This document shows, piece by piece, positions 44,024-53,258 of a stretch of 64,000 bases of DNA. The notes under the pieces are model-generated. The model did not search any database and was not told where the DNA came from. It saw nothing but the letters and a program-made list of their open reading frames with translations. The DNA is from DATAOG01 sp963753685 (lineage in GTDB: Bacteria; Pseudomonadota; Alphaproteobacteria; Geminicoccales; Geminicoccaceae): assembly GCA_963753685.1 (NCBI GenBank), contig CAVWDE010000013.1, positions 1-64,000 of the forward strand, written 5' to 3'. A program made the translations under genes and the position numbers. The first letter of the stretch is position 1; each line of letters starts with the position of its first letter.

Positions 44024-45628
44024 GTGACAGCCTCAGCGAAAGGCCTGTTCGGCGCCGCAATCCCGATCGCGCTCGTCGCGGCTTTGGCGGGCGTCTCGCC
44101 TGTGTCGGCGCAGGACGCGTCCAAGCCCAACATCCTGGTCATCATGGGCGACGACATCGGCTACTGGAACATCAGCGCCTACAACCGTGGCATGATGGGC
44201 TACCGGACGCCCAACATCGACCGCATCGCCAACGAAGGCGCGCTCTTCACCGATTACTACGGCCAGCAATCGTGCACCGCCGGCCGCGCCGCGTTCATCA
44301 CCGGTCAGAGCCCGATGCGCACGGGCCTTCTCAAGGTCGGGCTGCCGGGCGCCAAAGAAGGGCTGTCGGACAAGGACCCGACGCTCGCCGAGCTGCTCAA
44401 GCCGCTCGGCTACGTGACCGGACAATTCGGCAAGAACCACCTCGGCGATCGCAACGAGTTCCTGCCGACCGTGCACGGCTTCGACGTGTTCTTCGGCAAC
44501 CTCTATCACCTCAATGCCGAGGAGGAGCCGGAGCACCCCGACTACCCGAAGAACCTCGAGTTCAAGCTGCGCTTCGGGCCGCGCGGCGTCCTGAGATGCA
44601 CGGCGACCATCGCCGAGACCCCGGGGGAGGATCCCCGGTTCGGCAAGTGGGGCAAGCAGAGCTGCGAGGACACCGGCCCGCTCACCAGAAAGCGCATGGA
44701 GACCGCGGACGAGGAGTTTCTCAAGGCCACGCTCGATTTCATCGACCGCGCCAACAGCGACAAAAAGCCGTTCTTCGCGTGGTTCAATCCGACCCGCATG
44801 CACATCTGGACCCACCTCAAGCCCGAGTTTGAGGGCAAGACCGGTCTCGGCATCTATCCGGACGGCATGGTCGAGCATGACGGCCAGGTCGGCCAGCTCT
44901 TGCGCAAACTCGACGACCTGGGCATCGCCAACAACACGATCGTGATCTACACGACCGACAACGGCGCCGAGACATTCTCCTGGCCCGACGGCGGCACCAC
45001 GCCGTTCCGCGGCGAAAAGAACACCAACTGGGAGGGCGGCTATCGCGTGCCGGCGTTGCTGCGCTGGCCCGGTCTGGTGCCACCGCGCACCGAGATCAAC
45101 GACATCGTTTCGGCAGAGGACTGGGTGACGACGCTGGTCGCGGCGGCCGGCGTGCCCGACATCAAGACCAAGCTGCTCCAGGGCTACGACGCCGGCGGCA
45201 AGACCTTCAAAGTGCACCTCGACGGCTACGACCAGCGCGACCTGTTCGCCGGCAAGGGTCCGGATCAGCGTCGCGAGTTCTTCTACTGGACCGACGACGG
45301 CGACCTCGCCGGCCTGCGCTATGATCAGTGGAAGGCGGTGTTCATGGAACAGAAGGCGGAGGGCTTCGATGTCTGGGCACAGCCGATGGTGCCGCTGCGC
45401 CTGCCCATGCTGTTCAACCTGCGCTCAGACCCGTTCGAGCGCGCCCAGCACGAGGCCGGCGACTACGTGAGGTGGTTCATCGACCACGCGTTCGTGGTGG
45501 TTCCGGCACAGGCGATCGTGGCGCAGTATCTGGCCAGCTTCCAGCAGTTTCCGCCGCGCCAGAGGCCCGGCAGTTTTTCGGTCGAACAGGCCATGGACAA
45601 GCTGATGAACCCGCAGCACGGCAACTAG
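44024..45628 (+). CDS. Arylsulfatase family sulfatase, CTAGR type
   Basis: The 534-residue enzyme has a signal peptide ending near PVSAQ, metal site IMGDDIGYWNISAYNRGMMG, and Cys84 in QSCTAGRAAFITGQ; Ala replaces Pro at the third motif position, an accepted variant. Second metal site YTTDNGAETFSWPDGGTTPF and EKNTNWEGGYRVPALLRWPG follow. GTG 44024 is chosen because AGGAGG lies 8 bp upstream; in-frame ATG 43997 has none. It is intact and closely related to the broken gene at 39775. Confidence 0.87.
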   Translation: MTASAKGLFGAAIPIALVAALAGVSPVSAQDASKPNILVIMGDDIGYWNISAYNRGMMGYRTPNIDRIANEGALFTDYYGQQSCTAGRAAFITGQSPMRTGLLKVGLPGAKEGLSDKDPTLAELLKPLGYVTGQFGKNHLGDRNEFLPTVHGFDVFFGNLYHLNAEEEPEHPDYPKNLEFKLRFGPRGVLRCTATIAETPGEDPRFGKWGKQSCEDTGPLTRKRMETADEEFLKATLDFIDRANSDKKPFFAWFNPTRMHIWTHLKPEFEGKTGLGIYPDGMVEHDGQVGQLLRKLDDLGIANNTIVIYTTDNGAETFSWPDGGTTPFRGEKNTNWEGGYRVPALLRWPGLVPPRTEINDIVSAEDWVTTLVAAAGVPDIKTKLLQGYDAGGKTFKVHLDGYDQRDLFAGKGPDQRREFFYWTDDGDLAGLRYDQWKAVFMEQKAEGFDVWAQPMVPLRLPMLFNLRSDPFERAQHEAGDYVRWFIDHAFVVVPAQAIVAQYLASFQQFPPRQRPGSFSVEQAMDKLMNPQHGN

Positions 45629-45719
45629 CTACGCCCCCTCGCGCATCCGGAGGCGGGTTCGCGCCGATGCGGGAGGGCGCCCGCCTCCCGGGCAACGCCA
45701 CGCCAAGAAGGAGACAGCC

Positions 45720-46739
45720 ATGATCGCGCGACTGATCAACCGTGTCGGCTATGCCGCCGCCATCCTCGCGCTGTGCGCGACGGCGTGGAGCGTCCGAGCC
45801 GCCGATGGTGTTCTGCCGTCCTGGAACGACGGGCCGGCCAAGCAGGCGATCACCGCGTTCGTTGCGGCCGTGACCACGGCGGGCAGCGCCGACTTCGTGC
45901 TGCCGGCGGATCGGATCGCGACCTTCGATCAGGACGGCACGCTCTGGGTCGAGCACCCGCTCTATACCCAGGCGATGTTCGCGCTCGACCGGATCGTGGC
46001 GCTCGCGCCCAAGCACCCCGAGTGGAAGACCAAGGAGCCGTTCAAATCGGTGCTCGCGGGCGATCGCACCTCGATCAGGAAGTTCAGCGAGGGCGACTGG
46101 GTCCAGATCATCGGCGCCACGCATGCCGGCATGACCACCGAACAGTTCCAGGCGATCGTCGGCGACTGGCTCGCCAAAGCCAAGCACTCGAAGTTCGAGC
46201 GGCCGTATACCGAACTCGTGTACCAGCCGATGCTCGAAGTCATGCGCTACCTGCGCGCCAACGGCTTTCGGACCTACATCGCGACCGGCGGCGGCCAGGC
46301 GTTCGTGCGCGTCTACAGCGAACAGGTGTACGGCATCCCCGTCGAGCAGGTGATCGGCTCGAGCATCGCGACCAAGTACGAATCCAAGGACGGCAAGCCC
46401 GTGCTGATGCGCGAGCCCAAGGTGTTCTTCATCGACGACAAGGCCGGCAAGGCGATCGGCATCAACCTGTTCATCGGCAAGCGGCCCTACGCGGCGTTCG
46501 GCAACTCCGACGGCGATCGCGAGATGCTGGAATGGACCGGCGCCGGCGCCGGCAAGCGGCTGATGATGCTCGTGCTCCATGACGATGCCGGACGCGAGTA
46601 TGCCTACGGCCCCGCGAACGGCCTGCCGGCCACCAAGGTCGGCACCTTCTCGCAGGCGCTCGCCGACGAGGCGAAGACCAAGGGCTGGACCGTGATCAGC
46701 ATGAAGAACGACTGGAAGACGGTGTTTGCGAAACCCTGA
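45720..46739 (+). CDS. Exported HAD-superfamily phosphatase-like protein
   Basis: The 339-residue protein has a signal peptide (to about SVRAAD) and all HAD motifs: D70-Q-D72-GTLW, the IATGGGQAF Thr loop, a lysine in the REPKVFFIDDKAGKA region, and GNSDGDREMLEW. Periplasmic HADs of this group act as phosphatases on small phospho-compounds. It starts 92 bp after the sulfatase with AAGGAGA upstream. Part of its 3' end has been duplicated downstream. Confidence 0.85.
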   Translation: MIARLINRVGYAAAILALCATAWSVRAADGVLPSWNDGPAKQAITAFVAAVTTAGSADFVLPADRIATFDQDGTLWVEHPLYTQAMFALDRIVALAPKHPEWKTKEPFKSVLAGDRTSIRKFSEGDWVQIIGATHAGMTTEQFQAIVGDWLAKAKHSKFERPYTELVYQPMLEVMRYLRANGFRTYIATGGGQAFVRVYSEQVYGIPVEQVIGSSIATKYESKDGKPVLMREPKVFFIDDKAGKAIGINLFIGKRPYAAFGNSDGDREMLEWTGAGAGKRLMMLVLHDDAGREYAYGPANGLPATKVGTFSQALADEAKTKGWTVISMKNDWKTVFAKP

Positions 46740-46911
46740 AGAGCGAGAGCCATCAGAGTGTGTGGCCCAGGGTTGCGGGGACCTGTATGCTGGTGCTCTC
46801 GAGCGGTGGCCCCCGGCACTTGTGGGACACATCCGATGCGCCTCGCCCCTCTGAAGAGGCTCAGCCCGGGCATCGGGTGCTACGACGACCAGGACCATGG
46901 GAGATGGAAAG

Positions 46912-47175
46912 ATGACCGAGACCCTGACCCGCCGGCGGACGCTGCTGGCACCCGGCGCGTTCGTCCTAGGCCTCGCCCTGTTGACCGGCGGCTGCGCCAG
47001 CAACAGCTCAAACCTTCCCAACCCCGACCACCTGTACGGCTCCTTCGACAACAACAACGACAACAACATCAGCCAGGAGGAGTGGGACCGGGGTTACTGG
47101 AGCATGGATACCAACGGCGACGGCATGGTCTCGCAAGACGAATTCGACAACGCGATCGCTGCCCGCGGACGCTAG
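46912..47175 (+). CDS. EF-hand lipoprotein, copy 1
   Basis: The 87-residue protein has a lipobox leader (LALLTGGC, lipidation Cys near 28) and two EF-hand loops: a first degenerate one, DNNNDNNISQEEW, and a canonical one, DTNGDGMVSQDEF. It should bind calcium on the periplasmic or outer-membrane face. ATG 46912 gives the leader directly; ATG 46897 adds five residues. It pairs with the second copy at 47698. Confidence 0.8.
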   Translation: MTETLTRRRTLLAPGAFVLGLALLTGGCASNSSNLPNPDHLYGSFDNNNDNNISQEEWDRGYWSMDTNGDGMVSQDEFDNAIAARGR

Positions 47176-47547
47176 CCGTCGTTGCTGAGGTGGTCGGGTT
47201 TGCCGCGCGCCGCCGCCGCCCTGATGCGCGAGCCCAAGGTGTTGTTCATCGACGATCACGCCGGCAAGCCGATCGGCATCCACCTGTTCATCGGCAAACG
47301 GCCGTATGCCGCGTTCGGCAACTCCGGCGGCGATCGCGAGATGCTGGAATCGACCACGGCCGGCGCTGGCAAGCGGCTTGGCATGCTCGTGCTCCACGAC
47401 GATGCCGAGCGCGGGTACGCCTACGGCCCCGCGGATGGCCTGCCGGACACCAAGGTCGGCACCTTCGCAGGCGCTCGCGGACGAGGCGAAGGCCAAGGGC
47501 TGGACCGTGATCGTATGAACAACGACTGGAAGACCGAAGGCCTATGA
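47176..47547 (+). pseudogene. Truncated duplicate: cytochrome leader fused to HAD C-terminus
   Basis: The frame from TTG 47182 begins with a copy of the cytochrome leader (LPRAAAAL) and at 47221 switches to the HAD C-terminal part (LMREPKVLFIDDHAGKPIGI, GNSGGDREMLEST, GYAYGPADGLPDTKVGTF). A frame change near 47470 gives ALADEAKAKGWTVIV in another frame. The nucleophile half of the HAD is absent, so it is inactive. Confidence 0.8.
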
Positions 47548-47697
47548 CGGGATGTGGTCAGGGTTGCGGGGACTGGTATGGTCGGCGGACCAGCGGACCC
47601 GACCCGGGGATCTGTCCGCGGCGCCGCGCCGATTTTCTGAAGAGGCTCGGCCTGAGGGCAGCGGCTGCCGCGACCAGGACGGGGAGGAGATAGAAGG

Positions 47698-47967
47698 ATG
47701 ACCGAGATCGCGACCCGCCGGCGGACGACGCTGGCGCCCGCCGCCCTGATCCTTGGCCTCGCGCTCTTGGCGAGCGGCTGCGCCGGCTACGGTTTCCAGC
47801 TCGCCAGCCCCGACGAGCAGTACGACGCTTACGACACCAACAACGACAACAACCTCAATCAGGAGGAGTGGGACCAAGCGTACTGGAGGATGGATGCCAA
47901 TGGTGATGGCTTTGTCTCGCACGACGAATTCAACGCTGCGTTTGCTGGCGGTCCTGGCGGACCCTAG
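47698..47967 (+). CDS. EF-hand lipoprotein, copy 2
   Basis: The 89-residue paralogue of the protein at 46912 has lipobox LLASGC (lipidation Cys near 27) and EF loops DTNNDNNLNQEEW and DANGDGFVSHDEF. The second loop keeps the D-x-N-x-D-G pattern of calcium sites; the first has Asn at position 5-6 as in copy 1. It directly precedes the octahaem cytochrome gene, the original context of both copies. Start ATG 47698 with GGAGGAGA upstream. Confidence 0.8.
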   Translation: MTEIATRRRTTLAPAALILGLALLASGCAGYGFQLASPDEQYDAYDTNNDNNLNQEEWDQAYWRMDANGDGFVSHDEFNAAFAGGPGGP

Positions 47968-47973
47968 GCCTCG

Positions 47974-50316
47974 TTGCTGAGGGGGGCGGGCTTGCCGCGG
48001 ATCGCAGCCACCGCCCTGGCGAGCCTGGCGGCCGCGGCCGCCATGGCGATGGCGGCGATCGGGGTCTGCGGCGCCGCTTCCCCGACGCCGCCGGCGGATG
48101 CCCCGACCTTGGTCGGCAGCGCTGCCTGCGGCGGCTGCCACCAGAGCGAGATGGCGGCCTGGCGCGCATCGCAGCATGCCCTGGCCATGCAGGCGGCCAC
48201 GGCCGCGACCGTGCTCGGCGACTTCGATGATGCGAGCTTCACCCATGCCGGCGTGACCTCGCGCTTCTTCAAGCGCGCCGGCGGCTTCTTCGTTCTGACC
48301 GACGGGCCCGACGGCAAGCTCGGGGAGTTCCAGATCCGCTACACCTTCGGCGTCTACCCGCTGCAGCAGTATCTGATCGCCTTCCCCGACGGCCGCCTGC
48401 AGGCGCTCGGCATCGCCTGGGACGCGCGGCCCAAGGATCAGGGCGGCCAGCGCTGGTTCCACCTCTACCCCGACCGGACCCCGCACGCGGGCGACCCTTT
48501 GCATTGGACCGGCATCGATCAGACCTGGAACTTCATGTGCGCCGAGTGCCACGTGACCGAGCTGCACAAGAACTACGATGCCGCCCACAACACCTACGCG
48601 ACCACCTGGGCCGAGATCGGCGTCGGCTGCGAGGCGTGCCATGGTCCGGGCTCGGCGCATGTCGCCTGGGCCGGGCGGCCGCCGAGCCCGCCGCCCGCGG
48701 GCGCCGGCGCCAGTGACGGGCTCGTGGTCCACTTCGACGAGCGCCAGGGCATCCACTGGACCATCGACCCCACGACCGGCAACGCCACCCGGAGCGCGCC
48801 GCGGACCAGCGCCAAGGAGCTCGAGACCTGCGGCATCTGCCATTCCCGCAGCGCCAGGATCGCCGAAGGCTGGCGCCCCGGACAGCAGCTCCTCGAGACC
48901 CATGTGCCGAGCCTCCTGCAACCGGGCCTGTTCGAGGCCGACGGCAAGATGCTCGATGAAGTGTACAACTACGCTTCCTTTCGCCAGAGCAAGATGTTCA
49001 TGCAAGGCGTCAGTTGCAGCGATTGTCACGAGCCGCATTCGCTCGCGCTCCGCGCCGAGGGCAACGGCGTCTGCTACCAGTGTCACGAGCAGGCGAAGTA
49101 CGGCGCGGTCGCGCATCACCACCATGCCGAGGGCTCGCCGGCGGCCGGCTGCCCCGCCTGCCACATGCCGGCGCGCACCTACATGGTGGTCGACCCGCGC
49201 CACGATCATGGCTTCCGCATCCCGCGGCCCGATCTGTCGGCGCGCTTTGGCGTCTCCAACGCCTGCAACGACTGCCATGTCGACCGGGATGCCGCCTGGG
49301 CGGCGGCCGCGATCGAGCGCTGGTACGGACCGGAGCGCAAGGGCTTTCAGACCTGGACCGAGGCCTTCGCCGCGGCCCGCGACGACCAGGTGACGGCAGC
49401 ACCCCTCTTGCTGCAGCTCGCGACCACGCCCGGGGTGCCGTCGATCGCGCGGGCGACCGCGCTCGAGGACCTGGCCGCATGGCCGAGCCGGGAGGCGATC
49501 GATGCCGCCCGGCAGGGCCTCGCGGACGTCGACCCGCTGGTCCGACTGGCGGCGCTGCGGAGCTTGCAGTCGCTGCCGCTCGAGCAGAGCTGGCCGCTGG
49601 CGCAAGGCCTGCTCGACGATCCGATCCGCGGGGTCCGGATCGAGGCGGCCTCGCTGCTCGCGGCCATGCCGCAGGACCAGCTGGCGCCGGCCGACCGGCA
49701 ACGGCTGGCGCGGGCGATCGAGGACTACGTGGCGGCCCAGCGGCTCAACGCCGACCGGCCCGAAAGCCGGGTCAACCTCGGCAACCTGTACGCGCAGCAG
49801 GGGCAAGCGAGCGCGGCCGAGGCGGAATATCAGGCCGCCCGCTCGCTCGACCCGAGCTTCGTGCCCGCTGACGTGAGCCTCGCCCAGCTCTACGCCCGGC
49901 AGGGGCGCGATGCCGATGGCGAACGGCTTCTGCGCGAGACGCTCGCCCGCATGCCCGCCGACGCCGAGCTGCACATGGCGCTCGGCCTCAACCTGGTGCG
50001 GCAGCATCGAAGCGCCGAAGCCCTGGCGGAGATCGCACGCGCGTCCGAAATCGACCCGGCCAACGCGAGATACGCCTACGTCCAGGCCATCGCGCTCAAC
50101 TCGGCCGGGCGGACCGACGAGGCGCTCAAAGTGCTCGAGGCCAATCACGCGCGCCACCCCGGCGATCAAAACACGCTGCTCGCGCTGGTCACGATCAACC
50201 GCGACGCCGGCCACCTCGACGCCGCGCTGACCTGGGCCGACCGGTTGGCGGCGATCGAACCGCAGGCGCGGGCGCTGCGCGACCAGATCGCGCGCCAGGC
50301 CGGCGGTCAGCAATGA
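47974..50316 (+). CDS. Octahaem c-type cytochrome with HEAT/TPR repeats
   Basis: The 780-residue exported protein has a signal peptide (about residues 1-35), eight CxxCH haem sites at Cys52, 189, 219, 286, 348, 367, 393 and 431, then a HEAT-like stretch (about residues 460-570) and TPR repeats to the end. Related multihaem-TPR proteins are linked to periplasmic electron transfer to nitrogen or sulfur compounds. No catalytic CxxCK haem is present. The start may be TTG 47974 or TTG 47992, the latter preceded by GAGGGGGGC. The quinol oxidase genes follow 173 bp later. Confidence 0.82.
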   Translation: MLRGAGLPRIAATALASLAAAAAMAMAAIGVCGAASPTPPADAPTLVGSAACGGCHQSEMAAWRASQHALAMQAATAATVLGDFDDASFTHAGVTSRFFKRAGGFFVLTDGPDGKLGEFQIRYTFGVYPLQQYLIAFPDGRLQALGIAWDARPKDQGGQRWFHLYPDRTPHAGDPLHWTGIDQTWNFMCAECHVTELHKNYDAAHNTYATTWAEIGVGCEACHGPGSAHVAWAGRPPSPPPAGAGASDGLVVHFDERQGIHWTIDPTTGNATRSAPRTSAKELETCGICHSRSARIAEGWRPGQQLLETHVPSLLQPGLFEADGKMLDEVYNYASFRQSKMFMQGVSCSDCHEPHSLALRAEGNGVCYQCHEQAKYGAVAHHHHAEGSPAAGCPACHMPARTYMVVDPRHDHGFRIPRPDLSARFGVSNACNDCHVDRDAAWAAAAIERWYGPERKGFQTWTEAFAAARDDQVTAAPLLLQLATTPGVPSIARATALEDLAAWPSREAIDAARQGLADVDPLVRLAALRSLQSLPLEQSWPLAQGLLDDPIRGVRIEAASLLAAMPQDQLAPADRQRLARAIEDYVAAQRLNADRPESRVNLGNLYAQQGQASAAEAEYQAARSLDPSFVPADVSLAQLYARQGRDADGERLLRETLARMPADAELHMALGLNLVRQHRSAEALAEIARASEIDPANARYAYVQAIALNSAGRTDEALKVLEANHARHPGDQNTLLALVTINRDAGHLDAALTWADRLAAIEPQARALRDQIARQAGGQQ

Positions 50317-50489
50317 GACGCCGGTCCGGCGCCGGCCACAGCGAGCGCGACCAGCGCCGGTCAGTTCTCACGTTTGGCGGGTGGGCCACCTTGATCCTGG
50401 GCCTCGATAACGCCTCGGGGGGCCAATGAGCGGCGCCTTTGATGGTTGCTGATAGGGGTCGGCAGCTCTAACACCGGGGAGGCAGAGCC

Positions 50490-51899
50490 ATGGATCTGGA
50501 CGTCGTGCTCTTGTCGCGGATCCAGTTCGCATTCGTCGTCACGTTCCACATCATCTTTCCGGCGTTTACCATTGGACTGGCAGCCTGGCTCGCGACGATC
50601 GAGGGCATGTCGCTGGCCACCGGCAACCCGGTCTACCGGCGGCTGTTCGATTTCTGGCTCAAGGTGTTCGCGGTCTCGTTCGGCATGGGGGTCGTCTCCG
50701 GTATCGTCATGGCCTTCCAGTTCGGCACCAACTGGAGCGTGATGGCCGAGAAGACCGGCTCGATCCAGGGGCCGCTGCTCGGCTACGAGGCCTTTACCGC
50801 GTTCATCCTGGAAGCCACGTTCTTCGGCGTCGTGATGCTCGGGCGCAGCCGGGTGTCGCCGCGGTTCTACTGCTTTGCCTGCGCCATGGTCGCGCTCGGC
50901 ACCATGGCGTCGTCGTTCTGGATCCTCGCCAACAACAGCTGGATGCAGGTGCCGGTCGGCCACACGATCGTGGACGGCAAGATCGTGCCTGGCGACTGGC
51001 TCGCGATCATCTGGGGGCCGGTGTTCCGCATCCGCTGGCTGCACATGCTGCTCGCGGCCTTCCTGACCACGGCGATGTGCGTGGCCGCCACCGGCGCCTG
51101 GTACCAGCTGCGCAGGGTTCACCTCGGCGAAGGCCGCGTGATGTTGCACTGGGGGCTCGGGCTCGCCGCCCTGCTGATCCCGTTCCAGCTGGCGCTCGGG
51201 CATCTCAACGGCCGCTACACCGAAAAGTACCAGCCCTCGAAGTTCACCGCGATCGAGGGCCGCTGGCAGACCGAGCAACCCGCCCGGCTGATCCTGTTCG
51301 CCTGGCCCGATCCGAGCAACGAGCGCAACCGGTTCGAGATCTCGGTCCCCTGGCTCGGCAGCCTGGTCGACGACGGCAATTTCACCGCCGAAGAGCCGGG
51401 GATCGTGACGATCCCGAGCGACCAGCGGCCACCGCCCGCGATCCCGTTCTTCGGGTTTCGCATCATGGTCGGCATGGGCCTCGTGATGCTGGCGATCAGC
51501 TGGTTCGGCAACTGGCTGCGCTGGCGCGACCGGCTCGAGACGACGCGCTGGTTCCTGTGGGGCACGTTTCTGGCGTTTCCCTCGGGCTTCGTCGCGGTCA
51601 TCAGCGGTTGGTACACCGCCGAGGTCGGCCGTCAGCCCTGGGTGGTCTATGGCCTGCTGCGCACCGCCGACGCGCATACGCCGACGCTCACGACCAGCGA
51701 CGTGCTGACCTCGCTGATCGGCTACATCCTGGTCTACGCGGTGATCTATTCCTTCGGCCTCTACTACATCTACCATCTGCTGCGCGCGGGGCCGACCGGT
51801 CAGGAGCCGGAGATCCCCGGCGCCACGGCCTTGCGCCCGATGGCCGCCGCGGGTTCGGCTGACACCGCGACCGGCGCCACGCTCCGGGCCGGGAGGTGA
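50490..51899 (+). CDS. cydA: Cytochrome bd-type quinol oxidase subunit I, CIO type
   Basis: The 469-residue membrane protein begins SRIQFAFVVTFHIIFPAFTI with the haem-ligand histidine, and has NWSVMAEKTGSIQGPLLGYE and the GWYTAEVGRQPW block. The short Q-loop region matches the cyanide-insensitive (CioA) subgroup. It oxidises ubiquinol and reduces O2 to water without pumping. ATG 50490 has GGGGAGG upstream. It forms an operon with cydB 4 bp downstream. Confidence 0.93.
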   Translation: MDLDVVLLSRIQFAFVVTFHIIFPAFTIGLAAWLATIEGMSLATGNPVYRRLFDFWLKVFAVSFGMGVVSGIVMAFQFGTNWSVMAEKTGSIQGPLLGYEAFTAFILEATFFGVVMLGRSRVSPRFYCFACAMVALGTMASSFWILANNSWMQVPVGHTIVDGKIVPGDWLAIIWGPVFRIRWLHMLLAAFLTTAMCVAATGAWYQLRRVHLGEGRVMLHWGLGLAALLIPFQLALGHLNGRYTEKYQPSKFTAIEGRWQTEQPARLILFAWPDPSNERNRFEISVPWLGSLVDDGNFTAEEPGIVTIPSDQRPPPAIPFFGFRIMVGMGLVMLAISWFGNWLRWRDRLETTRWFLWGTFLAFPSGFVAVISGWYTAEVGRQPWVVYGLLRTADAHTPTLTTSDVLTSLIGYILVYAVIYSFGLYYIYHLLRAGPTGQEPEIPGATALRPMAAAGSADTATGATLRAGR

Positions 51900-51903
51900 T
51901 CCG

Positions 51904-52950
51904 ATGGCGACCTCCTTCCTGCCGCTCTTCTGGGCCGCTCTGATCGGCTTCGCGATCCTGGTGTACATTCTGCTCGACGGCTTCGACCTCGGCGTCGGCA
52001 TCCTGTTCGGCACCACCCGCGACCAGAACTTTCGCGGCCACATGTTGACCGCGATCGCGCCGTTCTGGGACGGCAACGAGACCTGGCTGGTGATCATCGG
52101 CGCCAGTCTGTTCGGCGCTTTCCCGATGATCTACGCGATCTTCCTGCCGGCGTTCTACCTGCCGGTCGCCTTGCTGCTGTTCGGGCTGATCTTTCGCGGG
52201 GTGGCGTTCGAGTTCCGCTATCGCAGCGAACGCATGCGCTGGCTGTGGGACTGGGGGTTCTTCCTCGGGTCCCTGATCGCCGGCTTCGTGCAGGGTGCTG
52301 CGATCGGCACCATGGTCCAGGAGCTGCCGGTCGCCGACGGCCGGTTTGCCGGCACGTCGTTCGTGTGGCTGACGCCGTTCTCGGTCCTGTGCGGCGTCGG
52401 TCTGGTGCTGGGTTACGCCCTCCTGGGCGCCACCTGGCTGGTGCTCAAGACCAGTGGCGCGCTGCACGATTGGGCCCATGGCCGGGTGCGGTGGCTGCTG
52501 ATCGGCGTGCTCGCGTTCCTGATCCTGGCGTTCGTCTTCGCCCTCGCCAAGCACCTCCGGGTCATGGACCGCTGGCTCGAAGCGCCGTGGCTGCTCGCCT
52601 TCCCGGTGATCGGCGCGCTGGCGGCCTACGGCCTCTGGCAGGGGCTGCAACGGCAGCGGGACTGGCTGCCGTACGCGATGACGGTGGTGATCTTCCTCGC
52701 CGCCTACCTGACCCTGGTGGGCAGCTTCTGGCCCTACATGATTCCGTTCTCGGTGACGATCTGGGACGCCGCCGCACCGCCGCAGTCGCTCAGCTTCATG
52801 TTCTACGGCGCGGGCATCGTGGTCTTTCCGGTCGTCTTGATCTACACGGTCGCGGTGTATTGGATTTTCCGCGGCAAGGTGCGTGACGAGGCGCCGGTCG
52901 AGGTGCCGGCTCCGGGACCAGCTTCGATGCCGCCAACGAGGAGACGCTAG
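51904..52950 (+). CDS. cydB: Cytochrome bd-type quinol oxidase subunit II
   Basis: The 348-residue membrane protein has the CydB opening LLDGFDLGVGILFG, PFWDGNETWLVIIGASLFGA, and a later SFWPYMIPFSVTIWDAAAPP segment. It completes the CioAB-type oxidase. GGGAGGTGATCC precedes ATG 51904. No small CydX/YbgT gene is seen after it; the next 60 bp instead encode a flavoprotein fragment. Confidence 0.93.
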   Translation: MATSFLPLFWAALIGFAILVYILLDGFDLGVGILFGTTRDQNFRGHMLTAIAPFWDGNETWLVIIGASLFGAFPMIYAIFLPAFYLPVALLLFGLIFRGVAFEFRYRSERMRWLWDWGFFLGSLIAGFVQGAAIGTMVQELPVADGRFAGTSFVWLTPFSVLCGVGLVLGYALLGATWLVLKTSGALHDWAHGRVRWLLIGVLAFLILAFVFALAKHLRVMDRWLEAPWLLAFPVIGALAAYGLWQGLQRQRDWLPYAMTVVIFLAAYLTLVGSFWPYMIPFSVTIWDAAAPPQSLSFMFYGAGIVVFPVVLIYTVAVYWIFRGKVRDEAPVEVPAPGPASMPPTRRR

Positions 52951-52952
52951 CC

Positions 52953-53115
52953 ATGGACCACGGCATCGCCGTCGGCGCCGGCGCCGCCCGCCGTATGCTG
53001 GCCCATCGCCGGTCGGCCGGCCCGGAAACGAGCGTCTGCGTGATCGAGGCCGGGCCCTCGATCGGGCTCCGGCACCGGGATCTTGGTCGGCCTGGGGTCG
53101 TCGTGCTAAAGGGCA
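52953..53115 (+). pseudogene. N-terminal fragment of a GMC-type flavin oxidoreductase
   Basis: The frame opening 3 bp after cydB reads VGAGAARRMLAHRRSAGPET then SVCVIEAGP, matching the FAD-binding start of GMC oxidoreductases (VGAGSAGCVLANRL, then the EAGP strand) with changed glycines. It runs on in frame, without the rest of a GMC enzyme, into the barrel gene whose own signal peptide begins at 53259. A short dead fragment. Confidence 0.55.
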
Positions 53116-53258
53116 TGGCCGCGATAGCGCTCGCGACAACGACGCGGGGGTGGTCATGCGCCTCAAGGCGAAGCGCGAGGCTTGGCGCTAAGCCTGGCGT
53201 CCGACGCGGTCGCCCTGCGGAATGGCCAATCATCACGAGGGCGGCAGCAAGCGAGCGG

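Larger units (their letters stand above)
46404..48018 (+). repeat. Tandem duplication of about 0.8 kb (HAD C-terminus, EF-hand, cytochrome leader)
   Basis: Copy 1 runs about 46404-47223 and copy 2 about 47221-48018. Matching order: CTGATGCGCGAGCCCAAGGT (46404 and 47221), the CAGGGTTGCGGGGAC spacer, TCTGAAGAGGCTC, the EF-hand lipoprotein gene, and TTGCTGAGG...TTGCCGCG after it (47182 and 47974). The junction at 47221-47223 sits on CTG shared by the cytochrome leader and the HAD gene, fitting one duplication event by microhomology. Copies have since diverged by substitutions and small indels. Confidence 0.8.

Noticed and set aside
47542..50313. A 923-codon minus-strand open frame over the octahaem cytochrome gene
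   Set aside because: The plus strand has eight CxxCH sites, a signal peptide and repeats; the minus translation has no recognisable domain.
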